A stretch of DNA of 7,446 nucleotides, taken from assembly GCA_028287545.1 (NCBI GenBank), contig JAQBPL010000232.1, forward strand, positions 1 to 7,446. The letters run 5' to 3'. The DNA is from Vulcanimicrobiota bacterium (GTDB lineage: Bacteria > Eremiobacterota > Eremiobacteria > Baltobacterales > Baltobacteraceae). The notes beneath the pieces are model-generated. The model made no database searches. It saw nothing but the letters and a program-made list of their open reading frames with translations, and was not told the origin of the DNA. This document shows positions 1 to 6,641 of this stretch, in pieces. Both the position numbers and the translations under genes were made by a program. How positions within the stretch are numbered: the first letter of the stretch is position 1; every line of letters starts with the position of its first letter.

Positions 1-3000
1 CGGCTCGCGTGTTCGTCGGCGTTCGGGTCGGGCTTCGTCTTCGGCGGCAGCGCGCCCAGATCGAGCGCCACGACGCCGGCCGATGCGAAGGCAGCGTTGA
101 GCGGGGCCACTTGTTGCTGGACGAACGCGCGGTAGGCGGCGACCGCGGCTCGGCCTTCCTTCGCGAGCGCCGTCACCTCGGTGACTTGGGCTTGCGGCGG
201 TGTGCCGGGCCCGAGATTATAGAACAGCGAGAGCACGCGTTCGCGAAGCAGGTCGCGCAGGAAGTCGTCGTCCTGGTCGTTCACCGGCTGCGAGCTGATC
301 GTGTCTTCGAGGCGTTTCGCTTCGGCGGCGACGGCCCGCGCTCGACCGGCGAGCGCGGCGTCCTTGAGCGCCGGCGCTCGTTCGGCGAGCTGCAGCCGCA
401 CGTTGTCGAGGCCGTTGAGTGCCTCGTCGAGCGACGAGAGTTCGGCGGAGAGCCCGTTGACGAATTCGTAGCCGCGCACTTCCTCTGCGCGCGAGGCGAC
501 GTTCTGGTCGCGCAGCACGCGCAGCGGACGCTCGTAGACTTTGCCGTCGCGGTGCAGGCGGACGCGGTAGGTGCCGCTGAGCACGGGCGCGCCGGAATCG
601 GGTCCCCGATTCCATTTCGCGACGCGGCGCCACGGCGTCGGCGGATCCCCGTCAAGCGCCCAAGCGATGCGGTTTTCACCGGCGGCGTTGGGGACGTTGG
701 GAACGTCGCTGCCGTCGTCGTCCTCGTGCGTTCCGGCGAAGCGCCGCACCACGCGTCCGTTCGCGTCGGTGATCTCGATCCAGGGCGCAGTCTTCGCCGG
801 TTCGCGCTGCCAGAACGTGAGCGGCACCGCCGGCGCATCGTCGCCCGCTCCACGCGGGTTCACCGTCGGCGTCGAGCGCCCGAGCGCCGACGTTTCGCGC
901 GGCGCGAAGAGCCGCACGCCGTCGGTCAGCGCGGCCGCGTGCTCGCGCAGCGGCGTCAGATCGTCCAAGATGTAGATGCCGCGGCCGTGCGTCGCGGCGA
1001 TCAGGTCGCCGCTGCGCGGCTGTACCGCGAGGTCGCGAACCTCGACCGCCGGGAGCGTGGCCGGAAACGCCTTCCACGACCCACCCCGATCCTCGCTCCA
1101 CCAGACGCCCTTCCCGGTTCCGGCGTACAGCACGTTCGGGTTCGCCGGGTCTTCGCGCACGACGTGCAGCTCGGCGTGCGGCAGTCCCCGGACGATCGAG
1201 CGCCATGTCTTGCCGTAGTCGTCGGTCACGTACGCGTACGGCGCGCGGTCGCCGACGAAGTGGCGGTCGATCACCGCGTACGCGCGGCCGGCGGCGGCGT
1301 GCGACGCCTCGATCACCGGAATGCGCGAATCCTCATCGGCGCCGGGGATCGAAACGTTGGCCCAATGGCGGCCTTCGTCGCGGGTCAGCTGCACGCCGCC
1401 GTCGTCCGTCGAAACCCAGATCAGCCCGGCGCGCGCCGGCGACGGCGCGATCGAGAGCAGCGTGTCGAACGTCTCGGCACCGGTCACGTCGAGCCGCACG
1501 CCGCCGCTGAGCGTCTGACGCGCCTTGATGTTGCGGGTGAGATCGCCGCTGACCCGAGTCCAGTGCATCCCCGCGTCCGCGGTGCGGAAGAGCGCGTTGC
1601 CGCCCGCGTAGAGCACCTGCGGCTGCTGCGGTGAGAACGCCAGCGGCGTCTCCCAATTGAAGCGGTAGGCCAGTTCGCTCGGCGGGACGACGTTCTGATT
1701 ACGCAAGTACGGTGAGATGTCGGTCTGGCTCATCTTGCGCGTGTCCGTGCGGAACAGCTCGCCCCCGTTGTCGCCGCCGCCCGCGGCAGCGTAGATGACG
1801 TGCGGATCGCGCGGATCGGGGACGGTGAACGTTCCGTCGCCGCCGCCGACCTTCACCCAATCCTGCGGCAGGATGCCGCGGTCGTCGCCGGTGCGCACCG
1901 GCGCGCACCACGAACCGTTGTCCTGCAAGCCGCCGCAGACGTGATACGGCTTCTCGAGGTCGAAGGCTGCGTGATACAGCTGCGAGATCGGCAGCGTGTT
2001 GTGCCAGACCCAGGTGGCGCCGTTGTCGCGTGAGAACGCGACGCCGCCGTCGTTGGCTTCGATGATGACGCGGCCGTCGGCGCTGAACCACATGTCGTGA
2101 TGATCGCCGTGCAAACGGCGGCCGCTGGCGTGCCACGTTTTGCCGCCGGTGTTGCTCTCCGCCAGTTTCACCGAGACCGAGAAGAGATGGTTCTCGTCGT
2201 GCGGATCGACGACGATGCGCGAGTAGTAGAACGGCCGCTCGTTGGCGAGCGTGTTGGAGGAGACCATCGACCACGACGCCCCCGCATCGTCGGAGCGCCA
2301 CAGCACTCCCTCGGACGATTCGATCAGCGCGTAGATGCGTTTGCGGTCGCTCGGCGCAATCGCAAGCGCAACGCGTCCGGCGGTGCCGGTGGGCAAGCCG
2401 TTGCCGCTCAAGCGCGTCCAGGTCGCTCCGCCGTCGCTGGATTTGTAGATGCCGTCGTCGGCGCCGCCGCTGTCGAGATGCCACGACGAGCGGCGGAAGC
2501 GCCAGAGTCCCGCGTAGAGCACGTCGGGGTTTTGCGGATCCCGCACCAGGTCGGATGCGCCGACCGCTGGGCCGGCGTACAGCGTTTTCTCCCAGGTCTT
2601 GCCGCCGTCGGTCGTGCGGAAGACGCCGCGTTCCGTGCTGTCGCGGAACGGATCGCCGAGCGCAGCGACGATGACATGCCGCGCGTCGCGCGGGTCGATC
2701 AGCACGCGCGCGATCTGCGAGGTCTGCGTCAGCCCCGCGTTCGTCCACGTTTTTCCGCCGTCGGTCGAGTGATAGACGCCGTCGCCCGGGATGACGTCGT
2801 TGCGCGGCCACGCCTCGCCGGTACCCACCCACACGTCGTTTGCGTCCTTCGGCGCGATGGCGATCGCGCCGATCGACTGCGTGCCGGCCTTGTCGAACAC
2901 CGGTTGCCAGTCGATCCCGCCGTTGACCGATTTCCACACTCCGCCGCCGGCGGCGCCGGCGTAGAAGAGCGCGGGGTTGAGGTCGGTGCCGGCGACCGTC

Positions 3001-3206
3001 GCGACGCGTCCGCCCGAAACTGCCGGACCTATGCTGCGCCAGCGCAGCGTGGGAACGGCCCCTGCCGGCGACGCGACGGCGGTCGGCGATGCGGCGGGCT
3101 GGGGCGACGCCGCACGCGACGAATCGTCGGCCGCGCCGGCGGCGGCGGCGCAGACTGCGACGGCCGCGACAAAGGACGCGACGGAAAACGGTACGCGAAG
3201 GAGCAT
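1..3206 (-). CDS. Secreted BNR/Asp-box repeat (sortilin/VPS10-like beta-propeller) protein, 3' end beyond window
   Basis: One uninterrupted minus-strand frame starts at ATG 3206-3204 and runs off the left edge, giving 1068 residues with no stop. Residues 1-26 look like a Sec signal peptide: a short basic start (MLLR), an Ala/Val-rich core, and a likely signal peptidase I site near AGAA-DD. No proper lipobox surrounds Cys19. A Ser/Pro/Ala-rich linker follows (about 28-50). Eleven Asp-box motifs (S/T-x-D-x-G-x-x-W type) lie at about residues 93, 147, 198, 256, 305, 351, 392, 542, 608, 661 and 704, implying one or two beta-propellers. Other segments that recur in large bacterial BNR/'sortilin N-terminal' proteins are GGLQDNGSW (425-433) and HGRGIYILDD (740-749). 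Residues 795-900 look like a beta-sandwich (YRVRLHRDGK near 880), and 905-1040 are mostly helical. Family members are commonly about 1000-1100 residues, so little is missing. Substrate and role are unknown: such proteins are often labelled glycosyl hydrolase or exo-sialidase from the repeats alone, which is not evidence of enzymatic activity. Confidence 0.93.
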   Translation of the reverse strand, partial: MLLRVPFSVASFVAAVAVCAAAAGAADDSSRAASPQPAASPTAVASPAGAVPTLRWRSIGPAVSGGRVATVAGTDLNPALFYAGAAGGGVWKSVNGGIDWQPVFDKAGTQSIGAIAIAPKDANDVWVGTGEAWPRNDVIPGDGVYHSTDGGKTWTNAGLTQTSQIARVLIDPRDARHVIVAALGDPFRDSTERGVFRTTDGGKTWEKTLYAGPAVGASDLVRDPQNPDVLYAGLWRFRRSSWHLDSGGADDGIYKSSDGGATWTRLSGNGLPTGTAGRVALAIAPSDRKRIYALIESSEGVLWRSDDAGASWSMVSSNTLANERPFYYSRIVVDPHDENHLFSVSVKLAESNTGGKTWHASGRRLHGDHHDMWFSADGRVIIEANDGGVAFSRDNGATWVWHNTLPISQLYHAAFDLEKPYHVCGGLQDNGSWCAPVRTGDDRGILPQDWVKVGGGDGTFTVPDPRDPHVIYAAAGGGDNGGELFRTDTRKMSQTDISPYLRNQNVVPPSELAYRFNWETPLAFSPQQPQVLYAGGNALFRTADAGMHWTRVSGDLTRNIKARQTLSGGVRLDVTGAETFDTLLSIAPSPARAGLIWVSTDDGGVQLTRDEGRHWANVSIPGADEDSRIPVIEASHAAAGRAYAVIDRHFVGDRAPYAYVTDDYGKTWRSIVRGLPHAELHVVREDPANPNVLYAGTGKGVWWSEDRGGSWKAFPATLPAVEVRDLAVQPRSGDLIAATHGRGIYILDDLTPLREHAAALTDGVRLFAPRETSALGRSTPTVNPRGAGDDAPAVPLTFWQREPAKTAPWIEITDANGRVVRRFAGTHEDDDGSDVPNVPNAAGENRIAWALDGDPPTPWRRVAKWNRGPDSGAPVLSGTYRVRLHRDGKVYERPLRVLRDQNVASRAEEVRGYEFVNGLSAELSSLDEALNGLDNVRLQLAERAPALKDAALAGRARAVAAEAKRLEDTISSQPVNDQDDDFLRDLLRERVLSLFYNLGPGTPPQAQVTEVTALAKEGRAAVAAYRAFVQQQVAPLNAAFASAGVVALDLGALPPKTKPDPNADEHAS

Positions 3207-3324
3207 GTCCCCATCGTACGCGGTGGGATCGTTCCGTTCCGCTCAGTACGGGACTTCCGGCGGCTTGCTTCCCTTGCGCGCCCGCCGTATGATGGTCGCC
3301 CCTCCAGTTCAGTGAAACCGTGCG
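3207..3324. other. Divergent intergenic region between the BNR gene and the phosphoesterase gene
   Basis: This 118-bp gap between two divergent start codons is the only substantial non-coding DNA in the window. It carries the rightward promoter listed separately. On the leftward side I found only a weak TACGAT element six bases before the BNR start, without a recognisable -35 box, so the BNR promoter remains unassigned. A short tandem GTTCCGTTCC lies at 3231-3240. No strong inverted repeat or terminator is visible. Confidence 0.6.
3265..3293 (+). promoter_or_regulatory. Sigma70-like promoter for the phosphoesterase gene
   Basis: TTGCTT (3265-3270) is followed after exactly 17 bases by TATGAT (3288-3293). 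The -10 box matches the consensus at 5 of 6 positions and the -35 at 3 of 6, in an otherwise GC-rich region. Transcription would begin near 3300, giving a leader of about 25 nt before the ATG at 3325. No convincing Shine-Dalgarno sequence lies in that leader. The assignment rests on motif match and position only. Confidence 0.5.
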
Positions 3325-4236
3325 ATGATCTCCGCCCTTTACGCCGGTCCGATCGAGAACGTCGTCGTCGTGATGCTCGAGCGCCGCTCCTATGGCGACG
3401 TGCTCGATGCGCTAGAAGCGGCGATGATGCCGATCGCGGCGTTTTTGGGCCGGCAATTCATGCTGTGCGACGGCTGGGTCGTCTCGTCGCCCGCAGCGCG
3501 CGCCAACATGCTCACCGCGAGCTGTGCGGCACACGGTATCTCCGAGCGAGGCGTCGTCGACCTCGAACCCAACGTGTTCAGCGCGCTCGATGCGGTGCGC
3601 GGGGCGCGCTTCGCCGTGCGCGGGACGCGGGTGCCGAATTGGAAGGTCTACTTTCACGACTATTCGATCCTCGGCAACGCGCTGGCGTACGTCGCGCGCT
3701 GCTACGACGATCCGGCAAACCTGAACGTCGCGAACTACGATGAGCGCGACTATCCGCCCGGAACGCGCAACCCGCTGGCCGCGCCCACGACGACCTTCCT
3801 GCAGGACGTCGCGCAGAACGTGCTGCCGGCTTATTCCTTCATCGAGCCGCGTCACCGCAGCGGTCGATGGGACCCCTCGCGCGGTGATTCCACCGGCGAT
3901 CAGCTGCTGCTCGAGGTGTATCTTGCGTTGCGCGAGAGCCGGTATTGGGAGCGCACGCTGCTGCTCGTCACGTACGACGCGGCCGGCAAAGCCGGCGATT
4001 GCGTCCCGTCGATCGTGATCTCGCCGTACGTCGACCGGGGCAGCACGCTTTGCGTCGACGTGCCGTTCAATCACGCTTCGATCGTGAAAACCGTATGGCG
4101 CTGCTTCGGGCTGCGCGCCGGCGATCGCACCGGCATCAACGATCTCGACGAGTGCGCGCCGTCGTTGCTCGACCATCTGCGATCTACTGTGGTGGATTCG
4201 CCCGGCGACGATCCGCTCGATTCCGTCGCCTGCTGA
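3325..4236 (+). CDS. Phosphoesterase / phospholipase C-superfamily protein with degenerate active-site motifs
   Basis: This 303-residue protein shows the skeleton of the PF04185-type phosphoesterases (bacterial phospholipase C and AcpA-like acid phosphatases). IENVVVVMLERRSYGD (10-25) corresponds to the family's IxHVVVLMxENRSFD. FMLCDGWVVSSPAARAN (45-61) corresponds to the nucleophile region usually written CDxWFxSxPGPTxPNR. NWKVYF (105-110), FIEPRH (172-177) and GDQLLLEVYLALRESRYWERTL (191-212) match later blocks. LLLVTYD (212-218), PSIVISPYV (228-236) and NHASIVKTVWRCFGL (249-263) match the C-terminal core. Several expected catalytic residues differ: ENR became ERR, the PGPT nucleophile is absent, and YDEHGG...DHV became YDAAGKAGDCV with a short deletion. 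There is no signal peptide, unlike most relatives, and the protein has eight cysteines. The length is below the usual 400-700 residues. An in-frame stop at 3313 leaves ATG 3325 as the first available start; its ribosome binding site is poor. Superfamily membership is fairly sure, but enzymatic activity is doubtful. Confidence 0.85.
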   Translation: MISALYAGPIENVVVVMLERRSYGDVLDALEAAMMPIAAFLGRQFMLCDGWVVSSPAARANMLTASCAAHGISERGVVDLEPNVFSALDAVRGARFAVRGTRVPNWKVYFHDYSILGNALAYVARCYDDPANLNVANYDERDYPPGTRNPLAAPTTTFLQDVAQNVLPAYSFIEPRHRSGRWDPSRGDSTGDQLLLEVYLALRESRYWERTLLLVTYDAAGKAGDCVPSIVISPYVDRGSTLCVDVPFNHASIVKTVWRCFGLRAGDRTGINDLDECAPSLLDHLRSTVVDSPGDDPLDSVAC

Positions 4237-4239
4237 ACC

Positions 4240-4959
4240 TCAGCGAACGATCGCGCGCACGACGAGCGCCGCGCCGGCCGCTGCCGCGACCGCTGCGGCG
4301 GCCAGGGCCGCGCCAAGGCGCACCGCGACCGCGCGTTTCACGGCCCGCACCGTCTGCGGTGCCGCGACGGTCCGGAACACGCGCCAGAACTGGGCCACCT
4401 CGTGCGACATCCGCCACGCCCCGACGGACAGCCGCGCACCGAGCGCGAGCCAGAGCAGCGCGATGGTCCATCCGCCGCTCGCGAACCCGAAGACGATCCC
4501 CAGTATGCCGAACGCGCAAAAGACGAAGCCGCCGAAGGCCCACCACGACGCGCGCAGCACCGCTTTGGTGACGGCCGTCTCCGGGCGCTCGCGCCGGACG
4601 TCTTCACGCCAGACCTCGTCGAGCCAGCTCAGCGGATCGTCCTTCACGACGTCTTGAGCGGCTCGCGGCGTCGCGCGCGCCGCGCCGCGCGCGACGGGCG
4701 GGAAGCCGGCCGCGCGTAGGAGCGCGAAGGCCTCGATGATCCGCCGCGTGGACTCGGTCGCGCGCGCCTGATCGGCGGCCGGCTTTCCGTCGGGGTGCTG
4801 GGCGCGGACGAGCGCGCGGAAGCGCGCGCGCGTATCGTTCGCCGAGCTGCGCGTGCCGTCGAGACCCAGCGCGCCGTACGCCTCTTCGATGGTCAAGAAG
4901 AGACGCTTCGGACGGAAGGGTTGCTCCTCCCAGGGCTCTGTGATACAAAGTTTACCCAT
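4240..4959 (-). CDS. J-domain protein with C-terminal membrane anchor
   Basis: The 239-residue protein carries a J-domain at about residues 22-85 (TIEEAYGALGLDG, then FRALVRAQHPDGKP, then RIIEAFALLRAAGF). The invariant HPD tripeptide is at 55-57; in J-proteins it stimulates the ATPase of an Hsp70 (DnaK) partner. There is no Gly/Phe region, zinc finger or DnaJ C-terminal substrate domain, so this is a class III (type C) J-protein. A charged linker (90-130) leads to two hydrophobic segments at about 139-160 and 162-180. An Ala-rich third segment lies at 214-236, so the J-domain is presumably held at the cytoplasmic membrane. ATG 4959 is preferred because a GAGG lies nine bases upstream and the frame further upstream would overlap the divergent secreted-protein gene. 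TTG at 4896, just before the J-domain, is an alternative start. The stop lies three bases from the stop of the convergent phosphoesterase gene. No dnaK or grpE is in the window, so its Hsp70 partner and client are unknown. Confidence 0.85.
   Translation of the reverse strand: MGKLCITEPWEEQPFRPKRLFLTIEEAYGALGLDGTRSSANDTRARFRALVRAQHPDGKPAADQARATESTRRIIEAFALLRAAGFPPVARGAARATPRAAQDVVKDDPLSWLDEVWREDVRRERPETAVTKAVLRASWWAFGGFVFCAFGILGIVFGFASGGWTIALLWLALGARLSVGAWRMSHEVAQFWRVFRTVAAPQTVRAVKRAVAVRLGAALAAAAVAAAAGAALVVRAIVR
4921..4949 (+). promoter_or_regulatory. Possible promoter of the secreted protein-ABC transporter operon
   Basis: TTGCTC (4921-4926) and TACAAA (4944-4949) are 17 bases apart and sit in the only AT-rich patch near the start of the downstream operon. 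Matches to consensus are modest (3 of 6 and 4 of 6). Transcription would start around 4956, practically at the ATG at 4958, so the mRNA would be leaderless or nearly so. That agrees with the lack of any Shine-Dalgarno sequence before this ATG. The element lies inside the first codons of the opposite J-domain gene. It is inferred from motif and position only. Confidence 0.35.
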
Positions 4960-5803
4960 GAACGCTCGCCTCGTGCTCCTTCTCGTCGCGGGTACTGCGG
5001 CGCTCGGCCCGGTCGCGGCGCACGCCGACCCGCTCTCGGTATTCCAGCCGAGCGCCGTGCGCGCGATCTCCGTCACCCCGGCCGAGATGAAGGCACTGCG
5101 CGGCTTGCCGCCGCTCGACGCGTTCGGCACGGTGCACGGCACGCGCACGCCCGCCGTCGAGGACGTTGCGTCCGCGAGCGACGCCGGAGCCGGGACGGGC
5201 TTCGCGCTGCGGCTTCCGGCCAACATCGATCCGGCGCTGCGGAAGAGCGTGCGCTACCAGGTCACGACGCTGCTGCGGACGTCGTTCACCTTCAGCGCCG
5301 CGAAGGCCGCGGCGTGGGCGGGCGATCACAAGGTGGCGCTCCAGCCGATCCCCGCCGGGCTCGACGGCACGACGTACATGGCGACGATCGAGCCGCTGGC
5401 GCTGGTGACGTACGGCGTCTCGTCGATCGGCCCACGCAACGGGCGCGGCATGCCGCGCGGCTCGTTCGTGGCCGTGATGCAGGCGCGGGCGCCGTCGGTT
5501 TCGTCGACGGGGGCGACGGTGGAGACGCTGGCGCGCTGGTTCTCGCTGCAGCCCGGCATCCCGCCGCAGCTCGCCGCCCAGGTGCGCGCGATCGGCGATC
5601 CGACGCAGACGCTGCCGATCCCGGTGCGGTTCGACAAGCAGACCGCCGCCGACGTCACCGTCGACGGCGTGAGGGGCCTGGCGATCGGCGACGAGACCGG
5701 GATCGGTTCGGCGATCGTGTGGATGAAGGACGGCAAGATGTACGCGGTCGGCGGCACGCTGACGCAGAGCGGCGCGCTCGCCCTCGCCAACGACCTGCAG
5801 TAG
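4958..5803 (+). CDS. Secreted protein of unknown function, first gene of an ABC transporter operon
   Basis: I do not recognise this 281-residue protein. Residues 1-23 form a clear Sec signal peptide: MNAR, a Leu/Val/Ala core, then an AHA-D cleavage site. The mature part is thus exported to the periplasm or beyond; no further membrane segment or lipobox is visible. Residues 80-155 alternate short hydrophobic strands and helices. Residues 235-281 (VDGVRGLAIGDETG, IVWMKDGKMYAVGG, then LTQSGALALANDL) resemble the C-terminal fold of DUF4367-type and lipoprotein-carrier-like domains, where a W-x-x-D/N-G-x-x-Y hairpin precedes a short helix. That resemblance is by eye and weak. ATG 4958 was chosen because it gives a standard signal peptide; upstream in-frame ATGs (4853, 4889) would add a long basic extension and overlap the J-domain gene further. 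Its TAG stop is one base before the GTG of the ABC ATPase, so co-transcription is likely and a role alongside the transporter is inferred. Confidence 0.82.
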   Translation: MNARLVLLLVAGTAALGPVAAHADPLSVFQPSAVRAISVTPAEMKALRGLPPLDAFGTVHGTRTPAVEDVASASDAGAGTGFALRLPANIDPALRKSVRYQVTTLLRTSFTFSAAKAAAWAGDHKVALQPIPAGLDGTTYMATIEPLALVTYGVSSIGPRNGRGMPRGSFVAVMQARAPSVSSTGATVETLARWFSLQPGIPPQLAAQVRAIGDPTQTLPIPVRFDKQTAADVTVDGVRGLAIGDETGIGSAIVWMKDGKMYAVGGTLTQSGALALANDLQ

Positions 5804-5804
5804 C

Positions 5805-6641
5805 GTGCCCGACGCGATCGCGGCGCGCGGCCTGGCGAAACGCTACGGCCGCATCGACGCGCTGCACGATCTGACGCTGCGCGTCGCGCCCGGCGAATGT
5901 CTGGGCTTCCTCGGTCCGAACGGTGCGGGGAAGTCGACCGCGGTGAAACTGCTGCTCGGCCTCGTGCGGCCGACCGGCGGCGGCGCGGAACTGCTCGGCC
6001 GCCCGATCGGCGATCGCGCGACGCGCCGCGGCATCGGCTATCTGCCCGAACTGTTCCGCTATCCCGAGTGGCTCAGCGCGCGCGAGGTGCTCGCGTTTCA
6101 CGCGCGGCTGCTGCACCTCGCGGCGGCGCCGCGCGCGATCGACGCGGTGCTCGACGAAGTCGGACTGCGCGCGCGCGCCGGCGACCGCGTCGCGACCTAT
6201 TCGAAAGGGATGCAGCAGCGGCTCGGCCTCGCCGTCGCGCTGCTCGGCGATCCCGAGCTGGTCTTTCTCGACGAGCCCACGTCGGCACTCGACCCGCTCG
6301 GCCGCAGCGACGTGCGCGCGCTGATCGAGCGTTTGCGCGCGCGCGGAACGGCGGTGTTCTTGAACTCGCACTTGCTCGGCGAAGTCGAACGCGTCTGCGA
6401 TCGCGTCTGCATCGTCGATCGCGGCCGGGTCGTCGCCGAAGGCGCGATCGACGCGCTGCTCGGCGGCGCGCGCGGGGCGCGCGTGCTGCTCGACGACGGC
6501 TGGCACCACTACGACGTCGCCGCGGCGGAGATCCCCGATGTCGTCGCGCGCCTCGTCGCCGGCGGCGCGCGCGTGCACGCCGTCGAGCCGAAAGCGGTCT
6601 CGCTCGAGGAGCGGTTTCTCGAACTGGTGCGGCCGGCGTGA
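5805..6641 (+). CDS. ABC-2 type transporter ATP-binding protein
   Basis: This 278-residue ATPase would energise the membrane permease encoded immediately downstream, at the cytoplasmic face. All nucleotide-binding elements are present in order: Walker A GPNGAGKST (37-45), a Q-loop region GYLPE (78-82) with Glu where many ABC proteins have Gln, signature YSKGMQQR (132-139), Walker B LVFLDEP (152-158), D-loop SALD (160-163) and the H-loop His189 in NSHLLGEVE. The LPE and YSKGM variants are usual in the ABC-2 exporter branch (NatA/GldA/NosF-like). The C-terminal tail (about 222-278), ending in SLEERFLELV, is also typical of that branch. The GTG start at 5805 follows the preceding stop by one base with no clear ribosome binding site, suggesting translational coupling. 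The 3' end overlaps the permease start by four bases (GTGA). The substrate cannot be told from the sequence. Confidence 0.95.
   Translation: MPDAIAARGLAKRYGRIDALHDLTLRVAPGECLGFLGPNGAGKSTAVKLLLGLVRPTGGGAELLGRPIGDRATRRGIGYLPELFRYPEWLSAREVLAFHARLLHLAAAPRAIDAVLDEVGLRARAGDRVATYSKGMQQRLGLAVALLGDPELVFLDEPTSALDPLGRSDVRALIERLRARGTAVFLNSHLLGEVERVCDRVCIVDRGRVVAEGAIDALLGGARGARVLLDDGWHHYDVAAAEIPDVVARLVAGGARVHAVEPKAVSLEERFLELVRPA

Noticed and set aside
9..1634. Long plus-strand open frame of 541 codons
   Set aside because: It is antisense to the BNR protein gene, Arg/Ala/His-rich with no recognisable domain, and explained by high GC. The minus frame here has repeated Asp-box motifs and a signal peptide.
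1699..2937. Minus-strand open frame of 412 codons in another frame
   Set aside because: It overlaps the BNR gene on the same strand in a different frame and is dominated by Arg runs with no domain signature.
3029..3214. Minus-strand ATG at 3214 as start of the BNR gene
   Set aside because: It is in a different frame, which ends after 61 codons. Only the ATG at 3206 leads into a signal peptide and the long repeat protein.
3184..3220. TACGAT as -10 box for the BNR gene
   Set aside because: It ends only six bases before the start codon and has no acceptable -35 at 16-18 bases, so it is too weak to call.
3292..3315. Seven-codon leader peptide (MVAPPVQ) before the phosphoesterase gene
   Set aside because: Its ATG overlaps the likely -10 box and lies upstream of the expected transcript start, and it has no ribosome binding site.
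2097..3743. Plus-strand open frame of 548 codons
   Set aside because: It runs antisense to the BNR gene, then through the divergent promoter region and out of frame into the phosphoesterase gene. Its composition is typical of a GC-rich shadow frame.
4960..5226. N-terminal extension of the J-domain gene back to 5226
   Set aside because: The extension lies antisense to the signal peptide and mature start of the secreted protein, adds no domain, and places the J-domain unusually far inside. ATG 4959 fits better.
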